DNA of 64,000 nucleotides. Source: Artemisia argyi. Taxonomy: Eukaryota > Streptophyta > Magnoliopsida > Asterales > Asteraceae. The stretch is from the NCBI GenBank assembly GCA_030686995.1, contig CM060681.1, positions 162,341,333 through 162,405,332 of the forward strand, given 5' to 3'. Positions 24,101 to 37,100 of this stretch are shown here, in pieces. The notes under the pieces were generated by a model that did not search any database, was not told the DNA's origin, and saw only the letters and a list, made by a program, of their open reading frames with translations. The position numbers were made by a program, and so were the translations under genes. Positions within the stretch are counted from its first letter, which is position 1. Every line of letters begins with the position of its first letter.

Positions 24101-24616
24101 TTAGTATTTAATTAATATTGTATTATATTTAAGTTGTTTAAATATTAAAAATTAGTATTATTTAGTATTTAATTAATAATAAATAATTAATTAGTGTAAA
24201 AAATTAATTTTCTTTTTCTAAAAATTTTCTTTTATGTTTTAGTTTGTAAAAAAGTCATTTTCACCCCCTGGGTGTTTTCAGATTTCCGTTTTCACTTTTT
24301 ATTTTGTACGTTTACGTTTTATTTAAACGTAACGTACGCGTTTTTAGGTTTTAAACGTTTCTGGTTTTTCCTAGCTTTCCAGTCTTATTCATATAGCTTA
24401 TTTAAGCTATTCCTTGTAGATTTCTTAGCTTAATCACTCACAAACCCCTTTCCATCCAAATTCACCCGATCACAAAGCCGTTTGTTTACAATCCACACCT
24501 CGTCGGGACATAACGACCCGGGGAACCACTATATTCCGTGAAGCATTGACTCTAGGCTGTTTGACCATCTTGACCACATCCGTGGTTGACTTTGGTTGAC
24601 GGTTTAGCATCAATCA
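21197..24616 (+). repeat. 3' LTR of the Athila-like element (3420 bp)
   Basis: Nearly identical to 14862-18282. The main differences are a 9-bp indel and short AT or trinucleotide indels. Confidence 0.92.
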
Positions 24617-24621
24617 ATTAC

Positions 24622-27600
24622 TCATCGTCCTCGCAAGGTAATCAACAAGAAAAGTGTTTTGAGATCCTATTTTCATATTTCATTTACATGAAAACATGTA
24701 TGACAATTAATCATCTTTATACATTTAATGTTTATAGGTAGGAAGATTTAATCATAGTCAATTACTTGAGTATGAGTTAACTCCTTATACTACGCGTGCG
24801 TTAAATGTGCGTACAAGTTTGTGCTTTTGAGTATTCTCATCAAGAAACTCATTTTAAACCTCACAGTCTAACTGATTGTCAAGAGATCAGTCAAGCTCCA
24901 TGAGTGATTATCTTCAAAGGACTGCATTTTAACGTTCATAGTTTTGAGCTATTCATCAGATTCAAGATCTGATAATGCATCTCTTTAGTTAGCAGGTTCA
25001 CTATGATCCTCCAACTTATGTCCCTTAACATTGATATAAAAACTATATCATTCAGGTGCTAGGGGTATCCTTGCGGATTTATGAATGAGAGATATCAATC
25101 TATGGTTTAACATATGCATGTTCAACCTTAGTATGGCATTAGCAAGTGTACTCAGAAGGTTGTGTATTTACCTCTTGAATGACTTCAAGATCTAAAGGTG
25201 CTCCCACTTGCTTTCGTAAGTGGAGACTAATCTCCAAGTACTCAGCATCTTGATAACAATAAATTATTTTCATGTGGGGCATCCAAAATACAATGTTTAT
25301 TCTTGACTCTAGTTTGTTAATTACTTACTCTAAGGTGTTTAACAAATTCAGAACTACAATAAAAAAATAATGGGATTCATCCCTTTCCATAATACAATGG
25401 TGTCTTAAATTCCTTCTGGGTTGGAACCATATTGAGTGTACACATGGCACATCCAATTTTATAACCTTGATAGCTTTGGAGGTAAACAGTTTAAGTCATC
25501 AAATATCAAACAATATCTATAAAGTTTGATTTTTCATGATGGACATACCATAAAGTAGTGGTATTCCATGTGGATAGATGTTTTGAGACTATCCCACAAC
25601 TCATTAGATGAACTTATACTCTTTGCTTACATATCTGCCAACCAAGTCATACCAGATGGCATCAATAGTATTTTTAGCCTACTAAATACAGTATATTATA
25701 AGTCTTTGATCAAGTTAATGACTTCATGTGTATGTTTTGACTAGAAAACATAAACATTAAATATTTTATTATACGTCGTAGGTGTACATGTCTTTAACAA
25801 GAAGACATAACAACTTAACGTCTTTACTTTACGTTATAAGTCTTTCAACAATTAATGTAATTGATGTTTGTGTCTTTACAAGAGACCTAAACATATTCAA
25901 CTAAAGTAATTCTGAGTGCCGACAATTGGCCTTAATAGTAATTTCAAGTTAATTTCATACTTCATGAGTATGAATTTACAAGAAGACATAATCATATTTA
26001 CTAAACAATTCAGCAAATATATTGAAGTAGCTTTTCATGTTATCTTGACATTTGTTCTAATTAGGCAACACACATTTTATGTGTATAAGTCCTAGAAAAA
26101 CCTTAGTTTTCTTACCTTGCAGTCAAGAAAAACTATTAGTCATATTGTTATATGTTGTACCTTGCACACAATTAAGATTTCTCCCACTTGTGCATGACAC
26201 AACATCATGCAAGTAAATATGACAGTGTCACAGATACCATATGATTTTAGTCAAAATCAAAACATAGATGTATAGAACTTTTATCGCTTTTATAAAGAAT
26301 CATGCTTAACAATTTTATTGATAACATTTCAGGAAGCAACATCAGGAACGTGACAAGTTATCTTATAAAATTTTTGCGATGGTTCTCATAAAACTATGAT
26401 GCTTCACATGTGGAAAGTAATGTATTATTTCAAGACAATCTAGAAATAAGATGGGCAACTTGTAAGTTAATAGAGCTTACAGCTCCCACTGGATTAGAGA
26501 ACATTACATGTGTTTCGTCACCAGTAATATAATCCAATAGCTCCCACTGGATTAGACAACATTATAAGTGTTACATCACCAGTGGAGAGTGTGTGGCGAT
26601 TGGATGCTTTCCATCTTTCTTTGAATATCTACACATTATTGCTAATGTGAGTCACTTTGACTAGTAAACTTGTACTTAAGTATTCAAGGAAGTGCATCAA
26701 GTTCTAACATATAGATGATGGGCTAGCCATCATTTCTATATTAACTTGAAAATAGGCATGCATTTCCTCCATGTTTGGTCTACTTTACCACAAGGGTGTG
26801 TAGGACCTTAGTAGTTTTAATTGGGTAAAGACAAATAGCTAGATAATCATGCTAGTAATTTTCTTTAGCACTTTTTCGTTTATTGATATTTCTGTTTTCT
26901 AATTATTTAAACTCATTTCAGTTTGGTAGCTATAGAAAACATGTTCTCTAGTTATCCAAATATCTTATATTTCTTCAAGGTTTTAAAATCAGAAGTAGGG
27001 TTATAAATGAACTTGAAAGAATAAGATGTGCAAACATACTTAACCGTTTTGTCTTTTACATGACATCACGAGTTCTAGAGTTTGTGTGCTTTGAGTTTGA
27101 TTAGAATTAGGATAATTCAAATATTCCTATTATGGCTTTTCCTCATAAAGAAAAAGGATAAGAATAAGTCTCTTTCTTACAAGGAAAGAGAGACTTAGTT
27201 TGATCCTTTTAATAGGAAAAGAATAAACTTTTGTTTATGGTTTGTGTTGCATTAATTCATTAATTGAATTCACAAAGTTCATATTTAGTATTTTCGATAA
27301 TTATCCTTTTATAAATTAACTACCCCATGTTTGCAATTTAAAACAATTACGAAAAGGCTAAGATCCACATTGTGCTTCTACTATCACATCAGTTGATCTG
27401 CTAGCAATAGTAGATTCAATTGGTAGGCGACGATCACCAATTGCATTACAAGTGCAACTCTGAGATCCTTATGGGACTTATGACATCTAGTGTCAAACCA
27501 CTAGTATATTGTAGGCATGTTTAGTCCCATCTTTGCCTCGAGTCAAGGTCTCACCACTTAACTCGATTAAGACATCCAATTTGAAAACGTGCAAGAATAT

Positions 27601-27950
27601 ATCTAGATCTCACGCATAGAGAATAGCCACCTTGAATTACAATTAAACCTAGGTCTCACGCATAGGCAAAAAGTAATTGCAAGTGCTCTAAAAAATTGGA
27701 CGGCATGACTTAAATTTAGTCGGGTAAAAGTTTTGATGTGGATCAAAAGGTGTACGAAAGAAGCATGCATTCATCCTTCGTAGCACAAGTTAAAAACGTT
27801 TCTTAACTTAAGTCTAATCATTGTTTTAATTTTATGTGTGTCAAGTTGTCCATTTTCATGACTAATATTCATCCTACGTGGATAATAAGTTTGGACAATA
27901 CATAAATGGAATAACATACATAACAAGTTTAAGTGTTATTTTAAAACATT
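24622..27950 (-). other. Interior of the LARD-like element, middle part
   Basis: 3.3 kb without any coding frame. It contains several CTCCCACTTG or CTCCCACTGG words (about 25200, 26175, 26480, 26540), that is AAGTGGGAG-like purine tracts on the element's strand, and twice TCTCACGCATAG (about 27610-27665). Confidence 0.6.
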
Positions 27951-27955
27951 GATTG

Positions 27956-29236
27956 TGTGGAAAACTAGAAGGGGGGGTTGAATAGTTTTACGTCCTTTTA
28001 AATTTATAAACACAAGTTTGTTTTAAAAACTTCGATTCTAGTTTATGTGAATTCAATACTTGCACTATATGAACAATTGTATGGTAACTAACTAACAAAA
28101 CTAATATAGTAAAGGTAAATAAATAAGTAATGAGAAGAGTTAGAAAGATCAAACCACAACACAAGGATTTATAGTGGTTCGGCTACAAGGACACCTTCCT
28201 TGTTCCTACTCCACTCCCCGAGTCATCTACTCGAGAGTTTTCTTCACTATGTCAACAAACTCCCTTTTGGCGGAGAAAACCCTACACACCAATTTACACA
28301 CCACACAACTTCACAACTTGATCACGCCTTCTACACAACTTCTTCACACCAATATACTACACACCAATCTTCTTCACAACTATCTTCTACACACCAATCT
28401 TCTACTTCACACCTATCTTCACAACTATCCTACTTCACTACTTATCAACTTCTATTATCTACACAACTAATCACAAGCACAACACAATATTCACAAATGA
28501 ATATATATATATACACTATGCACAACTATTCTTCAACACTTCTTGAGCTTGGTTGTAGAGAGAGTGTTCTTCTTTTGCACTTTGGGGATGAGAATGGATG
28601 ATTAGAGATTGAATCACTTGAAACAAGGATTAATATACTAATGATCAAAGGGTTTTAGAGAGTGTTTAGAGAGTTATAGATCTGAAAATTTTGTGCAAAA
28701 GGTAGGGAAAAATTCCAGAATTAAGGTGGTATTTATAGGAGAAGAATTCTGACAGTTTCTGACAGGGGAGCCTGGCCGGTCCCCTTAAATCATGGTCGGC
28801 CCCCTTAAAATTAAGGGGACCGCCCCTTATAATTAAGGGGGCCGCCCAACTGTAACGGCCAGAAAACTTGTCTTTTAGTGGGGAAAGTTTATTTGGTGAA
28901 AAACTAACTGATTTTGGTTAAATATTTGAAATCATATATTTAGTATGATTAAAACATTTTTCTTTATTACCAAAAGTGTTTTTCAAAAATATATAATATG
29001 TTTATATGATTAAATAAACTTTGTGTTAATTAATTAACTACCCCTTTGATCATGAGATGTATTAAGCACTTGTTTATCCATACCTTAAGTGATTAAGTTG
29101 GATATAGTGATATAAACTAGCTTAATACTTGTTTACGTAGTAATTATACGATTGACGATTTTACATTTTGTGATCGTCAAAATATAGAGATATCGAAAGA
29201 TATGAATAACGTTTTCACACATTATTTATGTCAACA
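27956..29236 (-). repeat. 3' LTR of the SIRE-like element (1281 bp)
   Basis: Same structure as 43449-44799 with only a short TA run (28500-28512). GC block at 28774-28847, TATA candidates at 28730-28737 and 28168-28174. Confidence 0.93.
28774..28847 (-). promoter_or_regulatory. GC palindrome block upstream of the LTR TATA box
   Basis: Two direct copies of CGGYCCCCTTAAA 20 bp apart, then two inverted copies TTAAGGGG(A/G)CCGCCC 22 bp apart. On the element strand it lies about 40 bp upstream of TATAAATA (28730-28737). The same block lies at 44337-44410 (5' LTR) and, in variant form, at 37852-37926 and 40624-40699 inside the element. Confidence 0.75.
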
Positions 29237-29250
29237 ATCTCCCCCTTTTT
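29237..29250 (-). other. Polypurine tract of the SIRE-like element
   Basis: The - strand reads AAAAAGGGGGAGAT next to the 3' LTR. Confidence 0.85.
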
Positions 29251-29693
29251 GATGATTACAAAATTTAAACTCATTAATCGAAAATTAGTATATATTCAAG
29301 TATTATTTTGAGTTTATATCACTTCTCCCGCTTTTTGTTAGCATCAAAAAGGTTATCCCATTTTGATGTAAACTCCCCCTCGAAGTGTACTCCCCCTCGT
29401 TTTGAGGCCAAAAGAAATCGAGATATGGATATCTTACAAAAAATATTTAGTGGCAAGCAACATATATATGTATATAGCATGCAAGAGTCAAGACTAAGCA
29501 TAAGCATAACATTAATAATAAAAAAAATACATCAAGCATTACAACCATAACCAGTAATGCAACTAACAAAAGCCTTAAAGGCTTAGAATCATCATTAAAA
29601 TAAAAGACCAAGTCTCAAACATGAGAGTCCTTCTCTAGAGCTTGCCATCCAAAAAGTGTTAACACAATTTTATTTGTAAAACACCAAGCATGT

Positions 29694-30145
29694 TTAATTG
29701 GGAGGAATGGATGGTGAACATGGGGATGGTGATGGTGGAGGTGTGTTTGTTGATGGTGGTGGAGGTGTTGTGTTTGTTGTTGGTGGTTGATGCAACATGT
29801 TTTCAATATGAGAAAACATGTATTGGATCTCATCTCTTAATCTGAACACAATTGTTCGGTTGTGAATGCAACAAAGGCAAGTGTCTCCATGAGCTTCAAG
29901 TAAGCTCCATGGGACGGGGTTATAGGTTGGTGGGTTGATAGGAGATGATGAGAAATGTGCATCAAGAGGTGTTAATGGTGAGAGAGTGATTGCAAGAGAT
30001 GTGTTCTCATTGGTAGGTTGTGATGGTTGATCAATTGTTGGAGGAGATAAGTGGGTGTTGATGTAGTCATTTATGGATGAAGTGGATGGTATGGAGGAAG
30101 TGGAGTTTCCATTTGTTGAAGGTGTTTTGGAAGGTGCATTTGGTG
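29694..30145 (-). pseudogene. 3' half of the third, Pro/Ser/Thr-rich ORF
   Basis: Continues the frame cut at 37499. It starts APNAPSKTPSTNGN, has a conserved-looking core (PVPWSLLEAHGDTCLCCIHN, then RDEIQYMFSHIENML, likely helical) and ends in a Pro/Thr/Asn-rich tail with stop at 29694. The core with LCC and the amphipathic helix is the only part that looks folded. The remaining 440 bp to the PPT is non-coding. Confidence 0.6.
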
Positions 30146-31212
30146 CACTATGTAACAATTCGCAATTTCAGGTTAATTACTATTCCCGGAAAATTTACTA
30201 TTCACTTTTACTATTCATTTTTCCCAAAATTTGATTTTTATTTCATGGCCTCGAGTGATAAATCATTTCCATGGCAAATTAAAAGTTTGACACTCATCAG
30301 ATCATTTTCGTGAAAGTTATTAAGGAATTACACGTTTTAGGGTAAAACGTCATTCAAAAATTCTACGCACAACGAAACTCGACCACGTTAAGTGACCCCG
30401 CATCAGAAAAATGTTTAGTACTCTCATGATTAATTAGAGAATTTATCATGACTGAGAAAAACATGACCAAAATAAGCCTCGGCCATGAAAAACTGGAATT
30501 TTCAGTTTTTAAACGTTTTTACTCAGCCGTAACCCTAGCCTATACCTGAACCGCGTTTCTAAGACGATTTGAGTTTTCAACTTATTAGAAAAAGTCAACA
30601 TATTTTTCCCTCCTCCTTTGACCAAAAATCATTCCTTGATTTTATAAATCATTCCTTGATTTTTGGGCTTACGGATTTAAGTTTAAAGACATTAAATACC
30701 AACCGACACTAGATAGTGCCCAGCCTAGACATTATAAGCCATTTTAAGTCATTAGTATCCTACTAGAAAAGTTACATTTTACTTTTCTCAATTTTACGCA
30801 ACTTTCGTACGTATTACGTATTACGCGTTTTAGACTCGTGTTTCCAGTTTTAGCAGGGTTTGAGCACCCCAATAGAACCTATCACTCATTTTATATTTTA
30901 TTATGGAGTATATTGATAAGTTCTAGCATATTTATAAGTTTCATATTTTTAGGATACCCGGTTTTACATTTCGTGACTTAACAACTTACGGTTAGCATTT
31001 CCCGGAGTCAAAACTAGTTACATAAGCTTGGATAATATCATCAAAAGTCCACACTTGCTCCGCAAGCCTTATGAACCGCCATATGGGGGGGGGGGGGGAT
31101 TCACACTTGTGGCATGATCTCATGACTTTAGCCATTAGATCAATACTTATTTACAACTTGGTCACCAAGTTTAGGTGACTTTCCAAGTTATTTCCTAACC
31201 TCCTCTTCATAG

Positions 31213-31220
31213 TATAAATA
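31213..31220 (+). promoter_or_regulatory. TATA box of the short Gypsy LTR
   Basis: CATAGTATAAATAGCAAGC, conserved in the 3' LTR at 35233-35240. Confidence 0.7.
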
Positions 31221-32704
31221 GCAAGCTCATGTCTTCCTTTCTTCACCACCAAAATGCCACACTATTAAATCCTAGCACCATGATCCTTTGATCTTCAATA
31301 TACAAGTTACACTACAAAGTTCAAGGTCTTAGTATTCTCTACCTAGTTCTTAAGTTTGTTTGGTGATTCCATGGTTGAATTAGGAGCTACACAAGGTTAC
31401 TAAGGCTGAAGTTAAATGGTTTTCACAAGGGTTAGATCAAGGCTAGAAAGAGTTACAAGAGTTGTGGTGAAGGGTTTACAAGCATAGGTTTAGTGTCCTA
31501 GTTTCATACTTGACTTCCTTTCTTTAGAAAGCCAAAAGTTGTAAGCAAACCCTATAACACTTTCTTGCGCAATATCAATTTCATGCTTATTGTGTTTCTT
31601 TCATGCTATATATGATCTTTGTATTATGTTCATGATGTATAAAAACTAGTAAAACAAGTTATGGTATATATATGTTAACTTATGATATTTAAACAAGTAA
31701 ACTAGTGACTTTTATGGAGAACCATGACCAAAAATAGTATAACTATGATATTTGACACTTACTTACTGTTAAATAGGACTTAACAAGGAAAACATAGCAA
31801 TTTGAATCACCCAAAATGAGTACCCGAGTCAAAAGTTATGACCATTTGAAGTTAGCAAAACCAAAATGCCGAAACTGCCGATACCTACTGTTTTGCATTC
31901 TGCCACTTTGAAAGTCACCCTTCTGCTCCGATTCATCAAAAAGTTAAAACACGAAAGTTGTCCGGAACGACGTTTTCGTTCAGGAATAAAGAAGCTCAAG
32001 CCCTGAAAACGCTTTCCGAGTGATAATTTCTTCAAATTCTTAACAGCCAATTTTTAGACCAAAGTCACTATATAATAGTTATGTTTTACTAAGACCAAGA
32101 GGTCTAATGACCTAAAGCCAAGACCACAACCATGGCTAAAGCCAAGGTTGAGTCTCAAGACCATGGTAACAATGACCAAGGTCACGGCAAAGCCACGGCT
32201 AAAGACCATATAACTTTTAAAGATCAAAACTTATATATATGTTATCAAATACTACAATAGTAGGGAGCCTCATGTGAGGAGTTCATTAAGTAAGCCGTCG
32301 AGACGAGTTGTGGATTTACGAATTAAAGTATCCTGGCTCCTCGAACGTTTACTCCATGACTTCTGAATTATGTCGGCCTGAACGGTAGTAAGAGATATAC
32401 AACCTATACATGTTTCATAAACCATTTTACTCAACGACTTACACTATATACTAAGTACTACATCATGAACTATATGCAAGATATATATAGGCAATTCTTC
32501 GTATTCTTAGACGTTACTCCAAACCTAAGTCGCAACGTTCTATTATAGGCTGCTCTTAGAGACTTTCGCGATTCGACTACCACTTTCATTTCTCATTACT
32601 TAAGCTTAAGGTGAGTCATAGCCCCTACTTTTTCATACTTGTTTTTACTCTTTGGGGGAGATACATGCTCAACTACTTGCTTACTTGTACAAATACTCAA
32701 AACA

Positions 32705-32941
32705 TTTATACTTGATTGTTTTATACTTGATTGTCTTATACTTGATTGCATTATACTTGATTTCATACATACATGATTGTGTTATACTTAACTGCGTTAT
32801 ACTTGATTGTGAGACTTCCAGTGGCTCCAGATTAAGTTGCTGGATGACCATTGGGACTGCCAGTGGCTCCAGATTAAGTTGCTGGATGACCATTGAGACT
32901 GCCAGTGGCTCCAGGTTAAGTTGCTGGATGACCATTGAGAC
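32705..32941 (+). repeat. Tandem repeats in Gypsy R/U5
   Basis: About six copies of TTATACTTGATTG (16-17 bp pitch), then three copies of a 42-bp unit beginning GTGGCTCCAGATTAAGTTGC (32821, 32863, 32905). Duplicated in the other LTR at 36725-36961. Confidence 0.9.
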
Positions 32942-33478
32942 ATACAACAAACGTGAGGTCTTCGGAGATGAAGTGTAGACTTACGACTAATTGCTTAACT
33001 GTTTTGATGAACTTATACATGTCTTTATTATACTATATGTTAGCAGTGGGTTGTGAACACACAGGTTACAAGTCTCTTATGGCGGGACTTGCAACTGAGT
33101 GGATTCACGATGCCTTTGCTGTGTGATCATTTTTATAGGCTTTATTTGTTAGACAAACTCTATGAACTCACCAACCATTGTGTTGATACTTTAGCATGTT
33201 TATCTCAGGTTAGTAAGGCGATAGCTAGTGCGTGGAACTTAGAGTCAAGCTGCATATTCTGAAGACTTACGCTTTTTATCATTTACCATTCAAAACATTT
33301 TGTATACATTTATGTATCATACTTTGGAATCTCATGTTTGTAACTTTGAATTCATTAATCGAATGGTAACTTTTCAAAATGTCTCATTTAGAGGCTGTTT
33401 TCTATAACTTGTACTTTGTATTATGAAGTAGCACCCCAGTAACACAGTCTTCCGCTGCGGTATTTTGGGGGTGTTACA

Positions 33479-34170
33479 GATTGGTATCAGAGACTTGGTT
33501 ATAGAGAACTAGGTTGCATTTAGTGCCTAGACTATAACTGCTATATACGTTAAGACTTTCCTCTTCATTTGCCTTACACACACTTCATACGCATACGCTT
33601 TTTGGTAGTTGTTGGTTTAGTTCCATGCTGTTAGATGATATGACTTTAGTATTATAAGGAGCCCAGAGATTAGCCGAGTCATTAAAAACATGGAGCTCAG
33701 TAATAACTAATTATTTAACTTGATCTTGTGACAGTTCTTGTTTGATGAGACACAAGATTTGAGTTAAATAATATTATTGCTTAGCTTTAGGGATTTGATG
33801 ACTTGATTATCCTACTATCGGCCTCAGAAGGCGGATTTTGTGTCGGAAAGTCTTAAGTAGGATGATTTAGAATCTCCTTATTTAAATGGATTGGGACGCC
33901 TCTTCATTTAAATAAAGAAATTGTAAATCACCGAACCATGAGTTTATGATCCCTTACTTACATAAATTTGGACGCTTCTTTATGTAAGTAAAGAGTTATA
34001 AATAAGTGGGCTTATCTACATCCGATACGACTCCTTAACCACAACCTTAGACGAATCAGAGTGAACACCACTATTTTAGAGATCCTGAAATCCCGAATTC
34101 TTTTAGACACACCGTAAGTAGTTAACATCAACTGAACTTCGGGACGAAGTTTTCCTTAAGGGGTAGAGAC
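33479..34170 (+). other. 692-bp interior of the short Gypsy element
   Basis: Non-coding. It begins with the PBS (33482-33493), contains four stem-loops (33708-33993) and ends GGGACGAAGTTTTCCTTAAG plus the PPT-like GGGGTAGAGAC. It retains only the cis sequences needed for priming, and presumably packaging. Confidence 0.85.
33708..33993 (+). ncRNA. Four consecutive stem-loops in the Gypsy interior
   Basis: SL1: 33708-33730 with 33751-33776 (about 20 pairs, small bulges). SL2: 33805-33816 with 33856-33867 (GATTATCCTACT / AGTAGGATGATT, one G-U), with an inner GCCT/AGGC hairpin. SL3: 33877-33888 with 33906-33917, and SL4: 33953-33966 with 33979-33993. SL3 and SL4 differ in stem sequence but share the loop word TTGG(G)ACGC(C)TCTT and an extra A at the same place in the 3' arm. 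Candidate packaging or dimerisation signals (inference). Confidence 0.7.
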
Positions 34171-37100
34171 TGTAACAATTCGCAATTTCAGGTTAATTAC
34201 TATTCCCGGAAAATTTACTATTCACTTTTACTATTCATTTTTCCTGAAATTTGATTTTTATTTCATGGCCTCGAGTGATAAATCATTTCCATGGCAAATT
34301 AAAAGTTTGACACTCATCAGATCATTTTCGTGAAAGTTATTAAGGAATTACACGTTTTAGGGTAAAACGTCATTCAAAAATTCTACGCACAACGAAACTC
34401 GACCACGTTAAGTGACCCCGCATTAGAAAAATGTTTAGTACTCTCATGATTAAATAGAGAATTTATCATGACTGAGAAAAACATGACCAAAATAAGCCTC
34501 GGCCATGAAAAACTGGAATTTTCAGTTTTTAAAAGTTTTTACTCAGCCGTAACCCTAGCCTATACCTGAACCGCGTTCCTAAGACGATTTGAGTTTTCAA
34601 CTTATTAGAAAAAGTCAACATATTTTTCCCTCCTCCTTTAACCAAAAATCATTCCTTGATTTTATAAATAATTCCTTGATTTTTGGGCTTACGGTTTTAA
34701 GTTTAAAGACATTAAATACCAACCGACACTAGACAGAGCCCAGCCTAGACATTATAAGCCATTTTAAGTCATTAGTATCCTACTAGAAAAGTTACATTTT
34801 ACTTTTCTCAATTTTACGCAACTTTCGTACGTTTTACGTATTACGCGTTTTAGACCCGTGTTTCCAGTTTTAGCAGGGTTTGAGCACCCCAATAGAACCT
34901 ATCACTCATTTTATATTTTATTATGGAGTATATTGATAAGTTCTAGCATATTTATAAGTTTCATATTTTTAGAATACCCGGTTTTACATTTCGTGACTTA
35001 ACAACTTACGGTTAGCATTTCCCGGAGTCAAAACTAGTTACATAAGCTTGGATAATATCATCAAAAGTCCACACTTGCTCCCCAAGCCTTATGAACCGCC
35101 ATATAGGGGGGGGGGGGGATTCACACTTGTGGCATGATCTCATGACTTTAGCCATTAGATCAATACTTATTTACAACTTGGTCACCAAGTTTAGGTAACT
35201 TTCCTAGTTATTTCCTAACCTCCTCTTCATAGTATAAATAGCAAGCTCATGTCTTCCTTTCTTCACCACCAAAATGCCACACTATTAAATCCTAGCACCA
35301 TGATCCTTTGATCTTCAATATACAAGTTACACTACAAAGTTCAAGGTCTTAGTATTCTCTACCTAGTTCTTAAGTTTGTTTGGTGATTCCATGGTTGAAT
35401 TAGGAGCTACACAAGGTTACTAAGGCTGAAGTTAAATGGTTTTCACAAGGGTTAGATCAAGGCTAGAAAGAGTTACAAGAGTTGTGGTGAAGGGTTTACA
35501 AGCATAGGTTTAGTGTCCTAGTTTCATACTTGACTTCCTTTCTTTAGAAAGCCAAAAGTTGTAAGCAAACCCTATAACACTTTCTTGCTCAATATCAATT
35601 TCATGCTTATTATGTTTCTTTCATGCTATATATGGTCTTTGTATTATGTTCATGATGTATAAAAACTAGTAAAACAAGTTATAGTATATATATGTTAACT
35701 TATGATATTTAAACAAGTAAACTAGTGACTTTTATGGAGAACCACGACCAAAAATAGTATAACTATGATATTTGACACTTACTTACTGTTAAATAGGACT
35801 TAACAAGGAAAACATAGCAATTTGAATTACCCAAAACGAGTACCCGAGTCAAAAGTTATGACCATTTGAAGTTAGCAAAACCAAAATGCCGAAACTGCCG
35901 ATACCTACTGTTTTGCATTCTGCAATTTTGAAAGTCACCCTTCTGCTCCGATTCATCAAAAAGTTAAAACACGAAAGTTTTCCGGAACAACGTTTTCGTT
36001 CAGGAATAAAGAAGCTCGAGCCCTGAAAACGCTTTCCGAGTGATAATTTCTTCAAATTCTTGACAACCAATTTTTAGACCAAAGTCACTATATAATAGTT
36101 ATGTTTTACTAAGACCAAGAGGTCTAATGACCTAAAGCCAAGACCACAACCATGGCTAAAGCCAAGGTTGAGTCTCAAGACCATGGTAACAATGACCAAG
36201 GTCACGGCAAAGCCACGGCTAAAGACCATATAACTTTTAAAGATCAAAACTTATATATATGTTATCAAATACTACAATAGTAGGGAGCCTCATGTGAGGA
36301 GTTCATTAAGTAAGCCGTCGAGACGAGTTATGGATTTACGAATTAAAGTGTCCTGTCTCCTCGAACCTTTACTCCATGACTTCTGAATTATGTCGGCCTG
36401 AACGGTAGTAAGAGATATACAACCTATACATGTTTCATAAACCATTTTACTCAACGACTTACACTATATACTAAGTACTACATCATGAACTATATGAAAG
36501 ACATATATAGGAAATTCTTCGTATTCTTAGACGTTACTCCAAACCTAAGTCGCAACGTTCTATTATAGGCTGCTCTTAGAGACTTTCGCGATTCGACTAC
36601 CACTTTCATTTCTCATTACTTAAGCTTAAGGTGAGTCATAGCCCCTACTTTTTCATACTTGTTTTTACTCTTTGGGGGAGATACATGCTCAACTACTTGC
36701 TTACTTGTACAAATACTCAAAACATTTATACTTGATTGTTTTATACTTGATTGTCTTATACTTGATTGCATTATACTTGATTTCATACATACATGATTGT
36801 GTTATACTTAACTGCGTTATACTTGATTGTGAGACTTCCAGTGGCTCCAGATTAAGTTGCTGGATGACCATTGGGACTGCCAGTGGCTCCAGATTAAGTT
36901 GTTGGATGACCATTGAGACTGCCAGTGGCTCCAGATTAAGTTGCTGGATGACCATTGAGATATACAACAAACGTGAGGTCTTCAGAGATGAAGTGTAGAC
37001 TTACGACTAATTGCTTAACTGTTTTGATGAACTTATACATGTCTTTATTATACTATATGTTAGCAGTGGGTTGTGAACACACAGGTTACAAGTCTCTTAT

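Larger units (their letters stand above)
14862..24616 (+). mobile_element. Athila-like Gypsy element, non-autonomous, 9755 bp
   Basis: Two long LTRs (14862-18282 and 21197-24616) begin TGATGAGTGCTC and end CATCAATCA. The flanking 5-bp duplication ATTAC (14857-14861, 24617-24621) is exact. The PBS TGGCGCCGCTGCCGGGGA is the Asp-tRNA type used by Athila elements, and the PPT is AGTGTGGGGGAT. The interior is only 2914 bp with one gag-like ORF (18583-20388) and no protease, RT or integrase, so it depends on a partner. The LTRs differ at about 1.3% of sites by eye, so it is young. Confidence 0.92.
30151..33478 (+). repeat. 5' LTR of the short Gypsy element (3328 bp)
   Basis: TATA at about 31213-31220 gives about 1.1 kb U3 and a very long (about 2.2 kb) R/U5. 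It contains a G-run (31085-31098) and tandem repeats at 32705-32941. Short open frames over the repeats are not genes. Confidence 0.93.

Noticed and set aside
28174..28601. Two overlapping frames of 98 and 133 codons in the Copia LTR
   Set aside because: CA/CT-rich LTR sequence downstream of the TATA box on the opposite strand; His/Thr/Ser-rich low complexity, also in the other LTR.
32652..32978. 108-codon frame with repeated GSRLSCWMTI
   Set aside because: Translation of a 42-bp tandem repeat (14 codons) in an LTR. The identical frame in the partner LTR (36672-36998) only reflects LTR identity.
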